Below, piece by piece: positions 24,459 to 35,564 of a stretch of 64,000 bases of DNA (the stretch's first letter is position 1; each line of letters begins with the position of its first letter). Under the pieces are notes generated by a model, which was given only the letters and a program-made list of their open reading frames with translations, ran no database searches and had not been told where the DNA came from. The DNA comes from Siphonodentalium dalli. Lineage: Eukaryota; Mollusca; Scaphopoda; Gadilida; Siphonodentaliidae. The stretch covers positions 67,154,278 through 67,218,277 of the forward strand of contig CP136066.1 in NCBI GenBank assembly GCA_032622095.1. Reading direction: 5' to 3'. The translations under genes and the position numbers were made by a program.

Positions 24459-25270
24459 CAGGGTTGGGGTAATCGTAATCAGTAATCGTAATCAAAGTAA
24501 TCGATTACAAAATTTGGAGTAATCAAGTAATCGTAATCGATTACTTTTAAATGTACCTGTAATCATGATTACATTTTGATTACTTTTTGATTACTTTTTG
24601 ATTACTTTCACTAAAATATCCATATGGATGGATACTCATCATCTCATACTGTAGTACTGTGGAGTGTGCAAAGATACAAACAACATATTAGAAAGTTAGT
24701 ACAATTTTGTTATGTGTTATGTTAGTGGTACAGTTTGTATGTACATTCTGATAGTGGACACAGATAACAACACACAATTTTTGAATACAGCATGAATGGC
24801 AATAAACTTGTGATACAGACAATGAAATGTTCTAATATGAATAAATAGGCTAGCCAACTTCAATTAGGATTAAATTGAATTGGGACCGCTGCAGACAATG
24901 GCTGTAGAGTCCCACTGGTACAAATTACAATATGGCTAATTAACTGAACAAAGCAGGTGTGATGTACATCGGTAGAGTGTAGACCTAATTAGCTGGTTTG
25001 TTATTTACTGCACTCATGGAGTTAAGCCTCAGTTAATCGTCATCAGGATTAACAACGGATGATCATCAAATAAATCTTAGTGTTATCTTAATTGTGTTGG
25101 GTATTGAATCTAACAGAACATGCAAATAATTAACCAAAAGTAATCGATTACATTTACTAAAGTAATTGTAATCGTATTGGAAACAAATGTAATCAGTAAT
25201 CGTAATCATGTAAATCAAAAGTAATTGTAATCGTAATCGATTACATTGTCATGTAATCGCCCCAACCCTG
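24459..25270. mobile_element. hAT-like nonautonomous element
   Basis: Inverted ends CAGGGTTGGGG and CCCCAACCCTG; flanks ACCCTAGT (24451-24458) and TCCCTAGT (25273-25280, offset by two bases). The subterminal regions are dense in TAATCG and GTAATCGATTAC strings on both sides. CAGGG ends and 8-bp duplications suit the hAT superfamily. No transposase frame. Confidence 0.7.
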
Positions 25271-25453
25271 GGTCCCTAGTGTAACCAGATGATTTCGATC
25301 CACATGCTATGAACTAGTTTGGTGCGACTAGCAAAACAAACAAATATAAAAGTATTCATGCAAATCTTGTTCAACCTATAGTAAGATATTGTGTTCAGTC
25401 GTAACAAGGACATGAGTCAAACCGTGCGATGAGAGCAGTGCTAGAATGATAAC

Positions 25454-25890
25454 CAGTAGTGAATGATACCCTATACAGAGGATTTATTTTACCCTGTGCC
25501 AATGCATTCTCTTGTATATGCGAGTCGACCATAGGTCGCCTCGCATATATAAGAGAATGCATTGGCCTAACAATTTTTTATCATGTTTTTTAAATAAATG
25601 TTTCTTGGACATAAAATAAAAAACATCCATTACCCTGCAGGGAGCCCCACACATATATAGAAGCATATAGAAGAGTGTCGTCTGCTCATGTTTGTCTGGG
25701 GCTCTGTATGGGTGAAATTATAAAATTGTTAAAGAATACAAGAACAAATTATTAAAATTGTTAAAAATTGTTAGGCCAATCAAACGGATTGGCCCTTAGC
25801 TCGTTTAAACATCCAAATTATGTATACACAAATACGCAATTTGACAGAAGGGAAAATATAGGTCAGTAGTGAATGATGCCATATACAGAG
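25454..25890. repeat. Hairpin-module element between 27-bp direct repeats
   Basis: CAGTAGTGAATGAT.CC at 25454-25480 recurs at 25864-25890 (two mismatches). Between them are ACCCTGTGCCAATGCATTC, the hairpin module (about 25499-25566) and a core with CCTGCAGGGAGCCCCAC. The same core lies in 39232-39689, but here the right-hand hairpin is missing. Confidence 0.75.
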
Positions 25891-26585
25891 CTATCAAATA
25901 TACAAAGCGAATTTCTGAAGCAGATGCACATTCACTCATTCATACCGCAGGTATATCCAGCAATGAAATTGTCATCCCTGACCATAAATCAGTCTGTCGG
26001 TTCTCCCAAATTGAATGAAATGGTGTACAATACTTCAACTCGCAAACATATCATACAGTGCCATTGAAATCAAATAAATGAAAGCCACATACAAACATTT
26101 GAGACCGATGTTTTCAATGATGACAACTTTGATATAAGATGCGTAAAAACATTTTTGAGGAGATATGAATGAAGAGCTGTATATTTGAGTGAAAGCCAAA
26201 AATTCATATTGTTTATATGTTTGTTATTTTGACATTTGTCTAAGTTTTTATTTCATTAAACTGTTAGTGTTACGTTATATAATACACATTTTTAGATTCA
26301 TCCATTGTTTAACCCCATGATGATGATCGTCCATTAGTGTATAATTATTCGGGAGAGAATTGTCATATCAGTGGCCCGCACTGGTTCTTCAATCCAGTTG
26401 CCAATTTATTTTTATATATCTATCTATCTATGCCAAAATCCCAAAATGTAATACATGCCGCAATGATGTACATATTGCCGTGTCGCGCTCCGTAACCTTG
26501 TCGCATTGTGGTGGTAGAACTAAAGTTACGGACGCCTAATAGTTGCGATAATCGGTTATGACGGGACCTACACCGTACACACCCT

Positions 26586-26695
26586 TGGTCAAGTGGCCCT
26601 GCTAATGTGCTATGATGCGGTTGGTCCTGCTGAATTGCCATGATGATGTTATGGGAAACTGATGCTGTTAACAAAAAGTACCGTTATATTTTTTA
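26586..26695. repeat. Sequence resembling the intron after the SRCR2 first-half exon
   Basis: CAAGTGGCCCTGCTAATGTG, GCTGAATTGCCATGATGA and ACTGATGCTGTTAACA align with 4700-4800. It may be a dispersed, possibly tRNA-derived repeat (AAGTGG resembles box A), or a trace of a lost SRCR module between SRCR6 and CUB. Confidence 0.45.
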
Positions 26696-27339
26696 TATGT
26701 CTTTTTCGCGGTGTTCCAATAATCTGAACATATCTATGAAGAGTGTTACAACGAATAACGTTGGTGTCTCAAATAACGAACAATAAAACAAATGGCAACG
26801 GTTGTTACAAATGTGTCACTGTAATTGGCGAAAGGTCATCTGACCGCGACATGACATCAACAGTCATGATGATATGTTATAGTCAAATGATAGAGACATA
26901 TATGCGCTATACTTGCCTCCACATATGCTTGTTCTGGCTTATCGCTACATTTTTACATGTTGTACAAAACTGAAAGGTGAAGATAGTCCTGAAGATGAAA
27001 CAAACTTGAGACAAATTTATTCGTGATGCTATCACATACAATAAAAAAGGACAGTGAAACAACAGGTGGTTAATATACATATCTCACGAAAATGCAAATG
27101 GAACAGCTCTATGAACTCCGCATAGAACTGAAAAGGAAACAGAAAGTTTACCTTTCTAGGAAATTCCGCTTGGAAGGTAATCGACTAGTGGAACATTTCC
27201 TTTGAAATAGTGCACTCCAGTGTACTATTGTGATGTCGAAATTGTAAATGTATATTATTATTAACGGGACTATATAAGAGTCAAACAGACTCGATCTCAA
27301 ATAAAGATGTGGATGATGTACAGTCATCTTATTTTACAG

Positions 27340-27390
27340 GTGCTGAGGTCATGCCGTTTACTTCTCCTCCGCCACCAACAACACCAGTAT
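27340..27390 (+). CDS. Pro/Thr-rich linker exon before the CUB domain (51 nt)
   Basis: Acceptor ATTTTACAG, donor GTGAGT, phase 1 to 1. It encodes AEVMPFTSPPPPTTPV, a proline-threonine spacer likely to be O-glycosylated. It separates the SRCR array from the CUB-ZP end. Confidence 0.82.
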
Positions 27391-28120
27391 GTGAGTATAG
27401 TGTCGCCTGATTTTTCTGGTGTATTCAATTGTGCTTATCGAGTGAATTGAAGACATAGTATTGACTTACGTCAGTGAATAAAATTCACAAGTTAGTACCC
27501 TAACACTAACTCCATTCGACGAATGTGGCAATATTGTCGAACATTCCAATGACCCCAACCGTGCCATGTCAGAGAACACAACATCTGACCTGGAAATTCT
27601 CATTTATTCGTGACGATTATTGGCTGAAATACATAAGGCAATAATTTCCACGAACAATATTCGTTACATTAACTTCGTTTATAACAATGATGCTGTGTCC
27701 TGCTTATTTGTAAATTATTTTATTGAAAATAACTTATTTGGGCACGGTTTTTTTCTACTCCGTTCTGGATGATCCAGCAGAGTGTTCCACATCACTTTAC
27801 AGACTCACGTGACGATTGCGCACCACATTATTTATGTTCAAGTCGACAACTAAGTTATTATATACGTGAGCAAGCATATACATATACATGTATATTCCGA
27901 GTGGAGGCTTGTCTCACGTCTGTGCTGAAATGAAAACATCTGATAAATGTCTTTGACTTCTGGAAGTCATTAACGCACCATTAGCCTGGGTCACCATTGT
28001 CTGCTTATCGGGCACCGACTGCGCCTAAAACTAAACTTTAGCGGTCGAGACACCATGATGCCTTCCACATTAGTAACATATCGTATATATATTCACATCC
28101 ATGTGCACTGACATTTTCAG
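27391..28120. other. Intron, nothing recognised
   Basis: AT-rich intron. I see no exon, element border or repeat here. Confidence 0.5.
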
Positions 28121-28299
28121 ATAACCGCTACGAAGAATACACAACCAGTACAGGAAACATATACTCGCCAGGATTTCAAGAGGGTTCCAACTACAACAAC
28201 AATATCAGGAAGGAATACGTGATCACCCCGTCCGTCGATGGACTGTATGAACTGGCGATAGAGTCTTTTAACCTCGAGAGCTTCTACGACACTGTCGAG
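28121..28299 (+). CDS. CUB domain, first exon
   Basis: Acceptor CATTTTCAG, donor GTTTGT; 179 nt, phase 1 to 0. It encodes the first half of a CUB domain: TGNIYSPGFQEGSNYNNN, KEYVITPS, YELAIESFNLES and FYDTVE. The acidic residues of the calcium site (NLE, YD) are kept, but the usual cysteines are absent, and the loop that carries the third cysteine is shortened. Confidence 0.92.
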
Positions 28300-29934
28300 G
28301 TTTGTCTTCCCACCTTGTGGTGATACGTCAACATTTCCTCGTTTAAAACTGAGCAAAAATAGAACGACTCATGAGTTTAAACCAAACCACAGGGAAACAA
28401 GAATGCTAATGTCGACGAGTTACATATATACGTTGCGGAAGGTTGGACAGAATATTAGGCTTGTAAGACTATAATTGACATGCGGGCAACTACATGTAAT
28501 CCATTACCGATATGTATGACATAATTAGATAGTAAGTGTCTCAATACCCATGTAATTTTGAGTGAAGAGAATAAACAAATTGAATTGAGAAATCATGGTA
28601 AAATCATTGATGTTGAAATACTTGTAAGAAATACCGACTGAAGATGTATGAAAGCACGTCGCACTATTCACAATGCTGGACTGACAACATGACCAAACAG
28701 TCTGAGTTAGTTAATATGTCAACACAACCCACAGCCAAGTTTTTTTTATGTTTTCTTATGAAAGTTTTCTATACGCTGTTGCGGTTTTACAATATCAGAA
28801 TAATTATTTGGATTAAATTATACACGACGTAAAGCCATCGTGATGGTGTTTAATATGCACTTGTATCTTCATTGACGATTACGATCTGAAACTGTCATCA
28901 AATCCATTTACGAAAATATTTTTATTAGTTTTGAATTCGCGCAGCTAGGTGCTACATCAAATTCGGTAGTACGCCAATTCAACGAACACGGTTTAGAATT
29001 GTTCAATTCTAGCCAACTCAATACATGTTATCTCTCACTAGAATGATCGGCCCAAGTAACCCATTTCCAGTTTAAACCCCAATATATAAGATCTAAATTG
29101 AGACATCTCATGGTCTCGAAAGTATCTTGTGATATTTACGAGACCATGACAGTTTGAGTATATATGTCTCTTCTTGTGATACCATGTACTGTTGGTACAA
29201 ATTTTGGTCTGAAATGACCGTCATTCGAAATTTCCAACGTTAGGGGGGGGGGGTGTGTCAGGTTGGAAAATTCCAACAGTTGAAAAGCTTGAGGTACCAG
29301 TTGGAAAGTTCCAACCGAAATGGGAGGGCGCATATAGAATTCTGTAAACCCGGTTCAAGTGAGAGTGGAGTTGTAAATTTCAAGGCGGACACCCCGAGTG
29401 GGCAACGGGGACCACATAGCCAAGTATCAGATCGTCATTTTGTTCCAACAAAAACCTTCGGACATGGACGAAAACCATTTGACTACGAGACATCTGACCA
29501 CAGAACACATTGTAGTTGACTCACCGCGCTGTGTTAGAATTTGAGTGAAGGTTTGGTGGAAAATAATTGAAATAGATGTTTGCCTATGAACATACGAATA
29601 ACGAGTTTTATTCTATGCTATTCTTTAGTCGATAAGACATGAGATAAGATGTTACTGGTGCGATGTGCATTATTTACAAAGTGCTAAGTTCAATATATAT
29701 ACACATTTAGATAAAAGAAGCAATTGCGATAGTCTCACCATTATTCATATTCAGTCCTCAGACATTTTCATATTCATAATAATAAATCATTTTCAGTAAT
29801 ATATATTTTGGATGATGTCATAATAATACTAACACATGCAACGCCAAGCGTGGCATATGCCCCGACGCTCAGTTCGGAGAGTGGGCAATACTAATTATTT
29901 ATGGATGGAGGATTGTTTTTATTTTCTGAACCCA
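28300..29934. other. Intron, no exon seen
   Basis: It contains a TTGGAA/TTCCAA-type repeat (29225-29330) next to a run of ten G (about 29245), and an AATAAACAAATTGAATTG tail-like string at about 28570. No coding exon is seen. Confidence 0.5.
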
Positions 29935-30590
29935 AGAAATGGGTATCTTTCCCCCTTTCAACTCGGCTATCAATGCACCAAAGCACAACCAAATCCAATT
30001 ATCCAAGCCCATGTTACAACTGAAATGTTCACACGGATACAAAATTCAGAAAATCCCAAGCCAAACAAGGGCTTCAAACTATTTTACGTCAAGTAAGGGT
30101 CGTAAATTTGGTGAAAATGAATAGACGAAACCTCTAGTAAGTCGGTGTCCTTTCCATGAGCTGTGCTATCACCATTCCAAAGTACAACGAAATCCGATAG
30201 TTAATACCTGAGTTAAAAGTTGATATGTTCAGACGGACAAAAATTTCACAAATTTCAAAGAAGGGGCTTAACTCTGGTAAAAGGTAATGGACGAAACCTG
30301 TAGTATGTGGGTATAATTTTTCCCCAACCGCTGCTATCACCATGCCAAGGGACAACACAATCGATCCTTAACACCCAAGTCAGAAGGTGATATCTTCGGA
30401 CGGACACAAATTTCCAAGTCAAACAAGGACCGTAACTCTGGTAAATATTAATTGACGAAACCAGTAGTATGTGGGTATCCTTTCCTCCAATCTGTGCTAT
30501 CACCATGACAAAGGACAACGAAATCTGATAATTAACACCTGAGTTACAAGGTGGTATGTTCGGACGGACATACATACGGAGCCCTCGGCT
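29935..30590. repeat. About 165-bp tandem repeat, four diverged copies
   Basis: The landmarks GACGAAACC (30124, 30292 and 30453), GCTATCACCAT and CGGACGGACA recur every 160-168 bp. The array ends CATACGGAGCCCTCGGC..ATGCCCC, about 70 bp before the second CUB exon. Such CGGACGGACATAC...GCCCC tails are frequent in invertebrate dispersed repeats. Confidence 0.8.
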
Positions 30591-30664
30591 ATATGCCCCG
30601 AAGGTTGGGGCGTAATAATAGTACCACTAACAACCTAAAACAACACCATTATGTTATTTCGCAG

Positions 30665-30809
30665 ATTCGAGAAGGTCGTAATGGGACGTTGCTCGGTCGG
30701 TTTTCGGGCCATGTCATGCCGCCAACTAAAGTCTCTGGGAGAGAGTTTCTGGTGACATTCAGGTCAGACTACTCCGTAAATCGCGAAGGATTCAACATGT
30801 CATGGTCTC
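30665..30809 (+). CDS. CUB domain, second exon
   Basis: Acceptor ATTTCGCAG, donor GTAAGT; 145 nt, phase 0 to 1. It encodes IREGRNGTLLGRFSGHVMPP, REFLVTFRSD and NREGFNMSWS. SGHVMPP has Ser where CUB domains have the fourth cysteine (FCG). The SD of the calcium site is present. Confidence 0.94.
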
Positions 30810-31007
30810 GTAAGTATCATAAAAAGAGACATATTCAACATGGCGTGGTCTCTTATGCATCACCGTCATCATCATCATTTACTCCGTAAATAGGGAATAA
30901 TTCAACATGTCATGGTATCGTACGCATCAATATCGTCATCACTTACAACGTAAATAGTAGAGGATTCAACATATCATGGTCTCGTTTGTATCATCATCAT
31001 CATCTCG
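30765..31007 (+). repeat. Tandem copies of the CUB exon tail and donor site
   Basis: The last 45 nt of the exon with its donor are followed by three decayed copies. These carry ATTCAACATGGCGTGGTCT (about 30834), ATTCAACATGTCATGGTAT (about 30900) and GATTCAACATATCATGGTCT (about 30963), each followed by a TCATCATC run. In-frame stops (AATAG) show that they are not coding. Confidence 0.85.
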
Positions 31008-32214
31008 CAAGTTTCCAACAGAAGATAAATGTTTAACGATGAAAACCCGACTGGTAAGACGAGATTGAGGGTCTGTAGATAAATAATAAGTGGTTATCGA
31101 TTGAAGCCATATTTAAAAATAGTCAAAATTTCGATGTAAAACAGATCTTCACCAAATTGCGGATTAACAGTCACATACTATAGAAATAAGCAAATATTTA
31201 TGTAGACGATATAATTTGCGGGAAGGGTGGGTTGGAAACGGAAATCTAGGAGCCTTTATTTTAAGTTGTCCTATTTACAAAAGCCTTCGAACGCCATCTA
31301 TATATAATATATAAAGTGGGTCGCAACATCTGTAACATATGGTCCGTATCTTTTTCCACAAAAGGTGTGAAACACCAGATTCTCAGAAACACAAATGTTA
31401 ATGTTTAATGATTTCAACTATAACGTAGTTATTGTTTTAGATATGTATTTGAGTATTTGTGTGGTGGCATCGGCACCGCGTGGGTGTAATTGTCAATCCG
31501 CGGATTACTATAAACAAGACCACATGCAATGTTCGGAGAAAGTATTCTAATTTCATAGTAGACACCATAGACATCTCGGGAAATGAACGTACTGAACAAA
31601 CCTATACCACAAAATATATTTATACCCCTTAACAGACCAGCAATTGATTTATTGTTTGGGGAATTGCTTGAAAGATTCGCCTGCTTTGAAGTCGGTCCCT
31701 GACCCTGGGTTTATCATCTGGTTGAATTTTCGAATCACTTTCACAAATTCTCTACGAAATTACATGTTCTACATTCCCAAAGACTGAGATGTGTTGCATG
31801 ATCGTTGCGAGTCAATCCTACTGAACTGTTCCTAGATATAGTGACAATTATAATCTATTATGACTGTCATTCCGCCTTAGCCATTATGTGGCAGCCTGTT
31901 CTCCCGTAAATAAGCTCATGTAGGGATTATTTGAATCTGAATTAATATAAGCCCTATATGAACCTAAATGGGACACAATCAAAACAGTCGTATATGAGCT
32001 TATTTTAATTAGACCTACCACATGAACGCTCGTTATAGTGTGTTTCACTGCGGCCCGCGCCATTCAAGGAAATAACTGGCAAAGTGAGAATCAAATAAGT
32101 TCCATATGAGCCTATGTCAATATTTAGGTCCCATGTGAACCTATTTGCACGAGGATGTGTTGCATGATTGTGTAAACCATTTTGACTAACCAAAACTCAT
32201 TTTTATCATTTTAG
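31008..32214. other. Intron with MITE family E copy
   Basis: Bases about 31900-32150 hold repeated ATAAGCTCATGTAGG / CCTA.ATGAACCTA strings and GCGGCCCGCGCCATT, the reverse of the family seen at 14280-14430 and 35955-36090. No exon seen elsewhere. Confidence 0.55.
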
Positions 32215-32417
32215 CGATCGCCTCCCTGGATGGAGCCATAGAAACGATATGCACGCCGAGCGAGATTAACATCCGGGTTAATGTATCGGTGGTGGCCATC
32301 ATATTCCCGGATACCAATGAGGAGAACATTGACGTAGGAGATTCATGCGTGGGACAGATGGAGGGCGGCCTGTTACAGATCCACTCATGCTACGGGTGCT
32401 GCTACACCGCCGTACAG
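32215..32417 (+). CDS. ZP domain, first exon (start of ZP-N)
   Basis: Acceptor CATTTTAG, donor GTAGTG; 203 nt, phase 1 to 0. It encodes ETICTPSEINIRVNVSVVAI, then IDVGDSCVGQ and HSCYGCCYTAVQ. The spacing of C, DSC and HSC fits cysteines 1 to 3 of ZP-N. An extra adjacent pair, CC, is unusual. There was no start codon, so the exon was found from homology and splice sites only. Confidence 0.9.
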
Positions 32418-32885
32418 GTAGTGAGATGTGTTCATTTAGACACAAAGTCGCACTGAAATGACCACAATAGACACCCCAAACCAGCCCATTGTAACAATTT
32501 TAACTAAAATTTATCAAATAAAGGTAAATAGCACAACCACTAATATTTTATCAATATCATTATTATTATAGGAGAAAAAAAATAGTAATTGTATTACTCG
32601 ATAAATAAAAAATTTAACTGTTACAACTTACAGTTAGGTATTTTAATTAGGATAACTTATTTAAACTTGGATCAAAATTTATATGATAATGTGTTTGTGG
32701 TTATTTTTGTTTTACAGTCGGTCAAAATCTCTTCAGATCTTGTGTTTAATGTTTTTACCTCTGACTTTTAAATAAAATGTATCTTATCTATCTTATCTTA
32801 TATCAGTTGGAAAATCTTAGGTGCATCAGGTTGGACATTTCCAAAAGTTAGAAAGTTTGAGGTACCATTATGAAAGCTTGAAGAA

Positions 32886-33332
32886 TCTTTATCCGATTAA
32901 ACACACCTAAATTACTATTTCTTTGGCTTCGGGGATAAAAAATATTTGATTCGAGTCGAGGGACCGACTCATCAAATCTCAGAGTGATCAGATATAGATT
33001 TTTGAAATCTGTTATTTCTCGAGATAGATACTTGTTTGCACCTGGAAAATATTCGTCACACCGACCAAATTGCGGATGAAGATGGATAACTCTAATATCA
33101 AGTCGTAATGTGGCCAAATTTTGTGATAATCAAGTAATTAACGGCCACATTTCGTTGAACAACATGTTGATAAATAACATGTTTTGGGACACTTTATACT
33201 ATGGTTGACAGTGGTTAGCATTATTTTGTAGTAATTAATCGATTCTGATAACAAAAGCGTATTTTGAAGAAATGTTGTTGTTGATGTAACTTGATGATAT
33301 GTGGACCGTCTGATCACATTGAGTACATTTAA
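32886..33332 (+). mobile_element. MITE family C, 5' truncated copy
   Basis: Begins near ATCCGATTAAACACACC and keeps TATTTCTTTGGCTTCGGGG. It ends at TTAA (33329-33332). Confidence 0.75.
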
Positions 33333-33447
33333 AACCAATGTGTGCAAACAGAATTTCAAAAATTTGGGAATTTGGTCAGGTTCAAGGGGCTGCAGTTGGA
33401 AACCCCGTCAACGGAGATCCTCTGGCCACGTCCTTGGTAGCTCATAT

Positions 33448-34215
33448 TTAAAGATGCATAATCCACATTAACCCTTTACCCAACAAACCGGCCAAAAACG
33501 CCCAAATAAAGCTTCAACAGCCTAAAATATCTTCGGTCTGTCTCAATAACACCATACAAATATGGATATAATTGGAACCGGTTCATTGACCACATTGTGA
33601 TGGTTACAGTTATGCCCTGTGCCAATGCATTCTGTTATATATGCGAGTCGACCATAGGTCGCCTCGCATATATAAGAGAATGCATTGGCCTAAAAAAATC
33701 TTTTTTAACACTTTTTACCATTTTTTCTTACATTCTTTAACAATTTTATAATTTTTTCTTACATTTTTTAACAATTTTTATAATATTTTTCTACATTCTT
33801 TGACAATTTTATCATTTTTAATATGTGTTAAGGCTTAAGCCAATGCATTCTCTTATATATGCGAGGCGACCTATGATCGACTCGCATATATAAGAGAATG
33901 CATTGGTACAGGGTCGTTCTGTTGGGTAAAGGGTTAACGCTCCCAAATTACTATTTCTTTGGCTTCGTGGCAAACAATAATGTATTAGAGTCGAGGAACC
34001 CACCCATCAAAGCTCAGAGTGATCAGATATGGATTTTTGAAATTTGTTATTTTTCGAGATGTGTAGTTATTGGTGGCCTGGTAAAAAGTCGTCAAACCGA
34101 CGGTCTCGGACCAAATTGCGGATGAAGATGTATAACTCTAAAACCAAATGGCTTCGGCGTTAGATATATTGACAATCCCGCCATATTTCGTTGAACAAAA
34201 TGTTTAGCCCTTTCT
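33448..34215 (+). mobile_element. MITE family C copy interrupted by a TTAA element
   Basis: TTAAAGATGCATAATCC at 33448, then the insertion 33468-33937, then CGCTCCCAAATTACTATTTC resumes. Compared with 11397-11754, the family sequence continues exactly across the duplicated TTAA. The 3' end has decayed. Confidence 0.8.
33468..33937. mobile_element. piggyBac-like nonautonomous element nested in MITE C
   Basis: TTAA (33468-33471) then CCCTTTACCCAAC; right end GTTGGGTAAAGGG then TTAA (33934-33937). It carries two copies of the CATTCTCTTATATATGCGAG hairpin module (about 33619-33688 and 33840-33907) facing each other around an AT-rich core. No transposase. Confidence 0.88.
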
Positions 34216-34289
34216 ATACTAAATGGATTCTCCCACTGATTTATAAAATTATACACTGCACTAGTTTATTGTTCGTCAGTCCTATATAT

Positions 34290-34339
34290 GTTCAGATAAT
34301 AAGTACACCATGGTCGTTTGGTGAACTTATTATCTGAAC
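34290..34339. repeat. Short hairpin GTTCAGATAATAAGT
   Basis: Arms GTTCAGATAATAAGT and ACTTATTATCTGAAC around a CACCATGG...GGTG loop. Confidence 0.8.
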
Positions 34340-34497
34340 GTTTAATAAAGAAACTACTCGTCAATGAGTATTCAGTATAAGTTAAAGCGACTAGTAATTT
34401 TGCATCATCAGCTTATAAATAGCAATGTCTTTGGTCACGTCCCGATGGTCACAGTAGGTCGTTAATAAATGATTGGAAAATGTCAGGTGGCTACACT

Positions 34498-35564
34498 TTA
34501 AAGCTACATAATAACATAATAATAATCGCTTTTGAATTGTTCCCGGTATCAAAATAGGTCGACATATACTTGAACTGCATTTCTGCGGGCATTATATTAT
34601 ACTAGCAGGTGGACCCGACTTCGTCCGGGCTGTTTCCCCTCTGCTTTTCGGCGAATTGCGCGATTTGACCTTGAATTGTCCATTCCCCTCTGCTTTTCTG
34701 CGAATTGCGCGATTTGACCTTGAATTGTCCATTTTGAAGGTCAAGGTCAGGTGGAGCCACGATTTGACCCGTCCAAAACACTGCCCGGACAAATTTACCC
34801 GACAAAAGTACCCGTCGAAATCAATCCGGTTTTACCCGATTTGACATCGAATTGATCATTTTGAAGATCAAGGTCAGGTCGGGGTCACGATTTGATCCGT
34901 CCAAAACACTCAGTGGACAAAAGTAACCCTATGTATCAAATTTCGTGGAAATCCCATCAAAATTCGCGATTTGACCTTGAATTGACCCGATTTCAAGGTC
35001 AAGGTCACGTCGCACGGGCAAATGAATAGGCTTATAAGACTCCCCATACGAAAGAATCCCTAGACACTAATTTTCATCGAAATCACGGGCGTTTGACCTT
35101 GAAATGACCCGATTTCAAGGTCAAGGTCACGTCGCACGGGCAAGTTAATATGCCTATGCCAGTCCCCGGCCGAACATATCCCCACATACCAAGTTTCATC
35201 GAAATCGGCTCGGCCGTTTTGGAGTTCATCGTGATCACACAGACACACACACAGATCTTCCAAAATATATAATAGAAGATAGATATCATATACAGCTGTC
35301 ATATATATTATATAAACAGACGCATTGAAGTCATAAAAATACAACGTTGACGTTATAGTAGAAATAAAGAGCGTTTATTTCGCTTATGTGCGAAAAACTG
35401 AACACAACTGGAAAATGGCTGTGGGCATGGCAAGTATTTTCCAGAGCATATGAAGCCAGTATATCAATATTTCGTGTATTTGTTAACATATTTTATCATC
35501 CTTCCAAATTACGTAGACACAATTTAGAAGCTCGAATGAGCCATGTCCGTTTGAAATTATATCA
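34498..35564 (+). mobile_element. MITE family B copy carrying a nested insertion
   Basis: The left part (34498-34592) and right part (about 35319-35564) match family B. In between lies about 720 bp of another dispersed repeat with recurring ATTTGACCTTGAATTG and TTCAAGGTCAAGGTCA units. It ends ATCGAAATCGGCTCGGCCG and a (CA)n string, a tail style common in invertebrate retroposon-like repeats. The class of the insert is not certain. Confidence 0.7.
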
